Source: an uncultured Bacteroidota bacterium (GTDB lineage: Bacteria > Bacteroidota > Bacteroidia > Flavobacteriales > Flavobacteriaceae). From it: a DNA stretch of 33,109 bases. Location of the stretch: positions 1 through 33,109 of the forward strand of contig CAIRMK010000412.1 in the NCBI GenBank assembly GCA_903879645.1, written 5' to 3'. Below are positions 31,465 through 33,109 of the stretch, one piece after another. The position numbers and the translations under genes were made by a program. The number at the start of each line of letters is the position of its first letter. The stretch's first letter is position 1. A model generated the notes under the pieces. The model was given only the letters and a program-made list of their open reading frames with translations, made no database searches and was not told the DNA's origin.

Positions 31465-31689
31465 CTATGTAAAAAAACTTTTCGGATAATAATACATCTT
31501 ACCAACAAGCCGAAACGGAATCTCTTTATTCTTTCGCATCCGATACAAAGTACTATCACTAATTTTCAAATTCTGTTTCACTTTAGCACTATCATACAAT
31601 TCAACATTCGAATTGGAACTCACTAACGGATGAATCATACGTTTCAATTCCTCCAATTCTTTTTCAAGTCTTTCAAATCTTTTTCCCAT
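31465..31689 (-). CDS. Small HTH protein of the excisionase / MerR-like (HTH_17) type
   Basis: The 74-residue protein has a coiled-coil-like N-terminal half (FERLEKELEELKRMIHPLVS) and a C-terminal winged-helix of the HTH_17 kind: DSAKVKQNLKISDSTLYRMR, then KNKEIPFRLVGKMYYYPKSF. The pattern with a helix-turn-helix, then KEIPFxxxGxxxYY is that of small DNA-binding proteins linked to mobile elements in Bacteroidetes. In this window no integrase or recombinase accompanies it. A remnant of an element, or a recruited regulator, is possible (inference). Confidence 0.75.
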   Translation of the reverse strand: MGKRFERLEKELEELKRMIHPLVSSNSNVELYDSAKVKQNLKISDSTLYRMRKNKEIPFRLVGKMYYYPKSFFT

Positions 31690-32020
31690 AACGATACATT
31701 TATTTTGGCTTATATTCAGTGATTAGTTCCTCTTGATACTCTAAAAATACAAACAAATAAAAAGCACTATATACTTGCTAATTAATCTATTATGCAATTT
31801 CAATCATAACTTAAATTTAGCTTTCTTAATAATTGCTTAAAAATATAATCGATAAAACTCAAATATATCAGTTAAACCGTATTTTTTAAATCCCCAACAC
31901 CCAAGAATCCCCAATCCCCAATTCCTAATTCCCAACATTTTGTTTTTCTAAAAAAAAACTTTTTACTTTTATCATAATTCTATTGTAAACAATACTGTTT
32001 AATCTAATAAATCAAACCCT
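31690..32020. other. 331-bp intergenic region before the SseB-like gene
   Basis: It is AT-rich and without a credible gene. It holds a C-rich low-complexity tract (31891-31936). CAAATATA at 31860-31867 would be a TATATTTG -7 element on the minus strand, about 170 bp before the HTH gene. No clear promoter for the SseB-like gene was found. Confidence 0.5.
31891..31936 (+). repeat. Low-complexity tract (CCCCAATCCCCAATTCC type)
   Basis: CCCCAACACCCAAG, AATCCCCAATCCCCAATTCC and TAATTCCCAACA succeed one another at 7- to 10-bp spacing. Very similar wording recurs at 32453-32501 and 32571-32592, on both sides of the SseB-like gene. Confidence 0.65.
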
Positions 32021-32443
32021 ATGACACTACACATGAACCTAGACGAAATGGACAATTTCAGACTCGTTACACTACTAAACGAGTACGCAGATAGCAATCA
32101 AAACGAAACTTTATACGGCAGCATCATAACTGAATTAGAACTTGGTAACAGTTTCTTTGTTATGGAAACCGACGTCGTAGATGGAGCTTCAACATTCATA
32201 AACAAAGAAGGAAAAGAAGAACGTATTTTATTAACCTATGAAGTAAACGAACAAAATTACTTAGTCGCTTTCACTAACGTTGATTTATTTAAAAAATGGA
32301 GAAACGATGAAACAGCAGTCTATCAAAAATTCCATACAAAACTTTTAGTAGAAGAATTTAAAAATAAATTAGACAACGTTAATGGTATTATTATCAACGC
32401 AGGAGTAACCACACAATTCGTCGCCTACAAAGAATTCTTTTAA
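32021..32443 (+). CDS. SseB-like N-terminal domain protein
   Basis: 140 residues with no signal peptide. The middle and C-terminal parts fit the SseB N-terminal domain: MDNFRLVTLLNEYADSNQNE, ITELELGNSFFVMETD, LLTYEVNEQNYLVAFTNVDL and NKLDNVNGIIINAGVTTQFV, in place of the usual INPG ending. Proteins of this domain occur in many bacteria without a known role outside secretion-chaperone contexts. The gene stands alone between two C-rich low-complexity tracts and not near secretion genes. The upstream part (MTLHMNLDE) carries two possible starts, the second being at 32033. Confidence 0.65.
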   Translation: MTLHMNLDEMDNFRLVTLLNEYADSNQNETLYGSIITELELGNSFFVMETDVVDGASTFINKEGKEERILLTYEVNEQNYLVAFTNVDLFKKWRNDETAVYQKFHTKLLVEEFKNKLDNVNGIIINAGVTTQFVAYKEFF

Positions 32444-32452
32444 AAAAAACAC

Positions 32453-32501
32453 CAATCCCAATCCCCAACACCTAATTCATAATTCGTAATTCCTAATTCT
32501 T
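32453..32501 (+). repeat. Low-complexity tract (AATCCCAATCCCCAACACC / TAATTCATAATTCG type)
   Basis: AATCCCAATCCCCAACACCT, then AATTCATAATTCGTAATTCC, with a 10-bp period in the second half. Fragments of the same wording occur at 31891-31936. Confidence 0.65.
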
Positions 32502-32570
32502 CCCCTTCACTTCGATTGGATTTTCAGGGGGAAAATGCAATTTTTGTCTTTAAAATTTGTATAGAGAAGC

Positions 32571-32592
32571 TCCCAATCCCTAATTCCTCCAA
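32571..32592 (+). repeat. Low-complexity tract, short copy
   Basis: CCCAATCCCTAATTCCTCC repeats the wording of the two larger tracts nearby. Confidence 0.5.
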
Positions 32593-32737
32593 CTATAATC
32601 ATCCCGGAGCCTAACATTATCGTTAAACGGTGAACAACAGTAGTAGATAGTTCCATTAAATTATGAAATAATAGTATTAATTTTTAAATAAACACACGCT
32701 AATTTTAAGTAAACACAAGTAGTTTAAATGAATTTTA

Positions 32738-32745
32738 TATATTTG
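32738..32745 (+). promoter_or_regulatory. -7 element of the final ORF
   Basis: TATATTTG matches the consensus exactly and lies 115 bp before the ATG at 32860. No TTG stands at the ideal distance. Confidence 0.5.
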
Positions 32746-32859
32746 GGCTGCATATAAGCAGTTTGCTGTTAGTGATTTGACGTTTAGAATATTTTTTGAC
32801 GAACTTAACTAAAGTTATGCTAGCGATGCATATCGGTATTAATCAAAAAAAATATTTTA

Positions 32860-33109
32860 TGAAGAAAATAGTACTTTTAGGATTGTTAATGTTCTTTTCA
32901 ACTAACTCTTTTGCACAAAAAAAATACAGAGGAATGGATTTTGATATACGAAAAGATATTCCCGGCAGGGAACAGCGGATCTTTCTCGAAGGACGGCTGG
33001 ATGCCAACTGGGCCGGGCATCTCGACGATTACCTGAATGGCCTTGTCCGTGAAGGGTCCTATCGCCTGATCCTCGATATGGCTGGCGTTCAATACCTGAG
33101 TTCTGCCGG
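32860..33109 (+). CDS. Chimeric-looking ORF: flavobacterial signal peptide joined in frame to a high-GC STAS domain (partial)
   Basis: ATG at 32860 starts MKKIVLLGLLMFFSTNSFAQ, a clear signal peptide with AT-rich native codons. After KKYRGMDFDIRKD the sequence becomes a STAS (SpoIIAA-like anti-sigma antagonist) domain: GREQRIFLEGRLDANWAGHL, then YRLILDMAGVQYLSSAG, with the Ser of the SSAG motif that is phosphorylated in the family. The window ends there. G+C over 32961-33109 is 59%, with GGC, CTG, CTC and CGG codons absent from the rest of the window. STAS antagonists act in the cytoplasm, so a secreted version would be strange. The likely STAS start is the ATG at 32935. I suspect a join at about 32917-32960, either assembly chimera or a real recent junction. 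Confidence 0.7.

Larger units (their letters stand above)
32444..32859. other. 416-bp intergenic region with C-rich tracts and one promoter
   Basis: No gene is visible. Low-complexity tracts at 32453-32501 and 32571-32592 repeat the wording of 31891-31936. A TATATTTG -7 element is at 32738-32745. From 32750 to about 32824, GCATATAAGCAG...AAAGTTATGC recalls the ends of the cassette-type elements described at 2122, but no long stem was found. Confidence 0.5.

Overview
The window looks like chromosomal DNA of a Flavobacterium-like member of the Bacteroidetes. The background is AT-rich. Many promoters fit the Bacteroidetes form (TTG, about 20 bp, then TAnnTTTG). One secreted protein carries a type IX secretion (T9SS) C-terminal sorting domain. 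The gene order DUF1599 / DoxX-thioredoxin / TlpA / tpiA is, as I recall it, typical of the phylum.

Left accessory region (1-5620): a DUF2625 gene cut by the window edge; an IS1182-family insertion sequence; a membrane-protein gene bracketed by a perfect GTTATAGGC/GCCTATAAC inverted pair and attC-like stem-loops, so it looks like a gene cassette; a LuxR-type regulator with a degenerate receiver domain; a 763-bp non-coding region; and a gene for a small Fn3-like protein. The non-coding region holds a dyad operator, a strong promoter and about fifteen 21-bp units lying inside the predicted long 5' leader. This region is the best candidate for an undescribed regulatory system.

Core region (5625-29616): mostly housekeeping genes. 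In order: an ABC-F ATPase, a secreted Asn-rich protein, PPK2 polyphosphate kinase, a T9SS cargo protein, a MATE exporter, a prohibitin-like protein, MeaB GTPase, a GlcD-type FAD oxidase, an operon of DUF1599 (separate promoter), DoxX-thioredoxin, a small membrane protein, TlpA-like thioredoxin and tpiA, then folP, a lipoprotein, rlmH (frameshifted at a 7-base homopolymer), a 59-aa membrane protein, pyrD, an HMG-CoA lyase-type enzyme, a P-type cation ATPase and guaB. Several intergenic gaps carry strong terminators, two copies of a flavobacterial-type intergenic repeat, or short 10-11-bp-periodic low-complexity tracts.

Right region (29700-33109): two secreted proteins (one TlpA-like), a small excisionase-type HTH protein, an SseB-like protein and a final ORF. 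In the last ORF a flavobacterial signal peptide runs in frame into a high-GC STAS domain. Composition changes abruptly there, and both window ends carry GC-rich sequence unlike the rest, so the ends may be assembly chimeras. No rRNA, tRNA or CRISPR array was seen.
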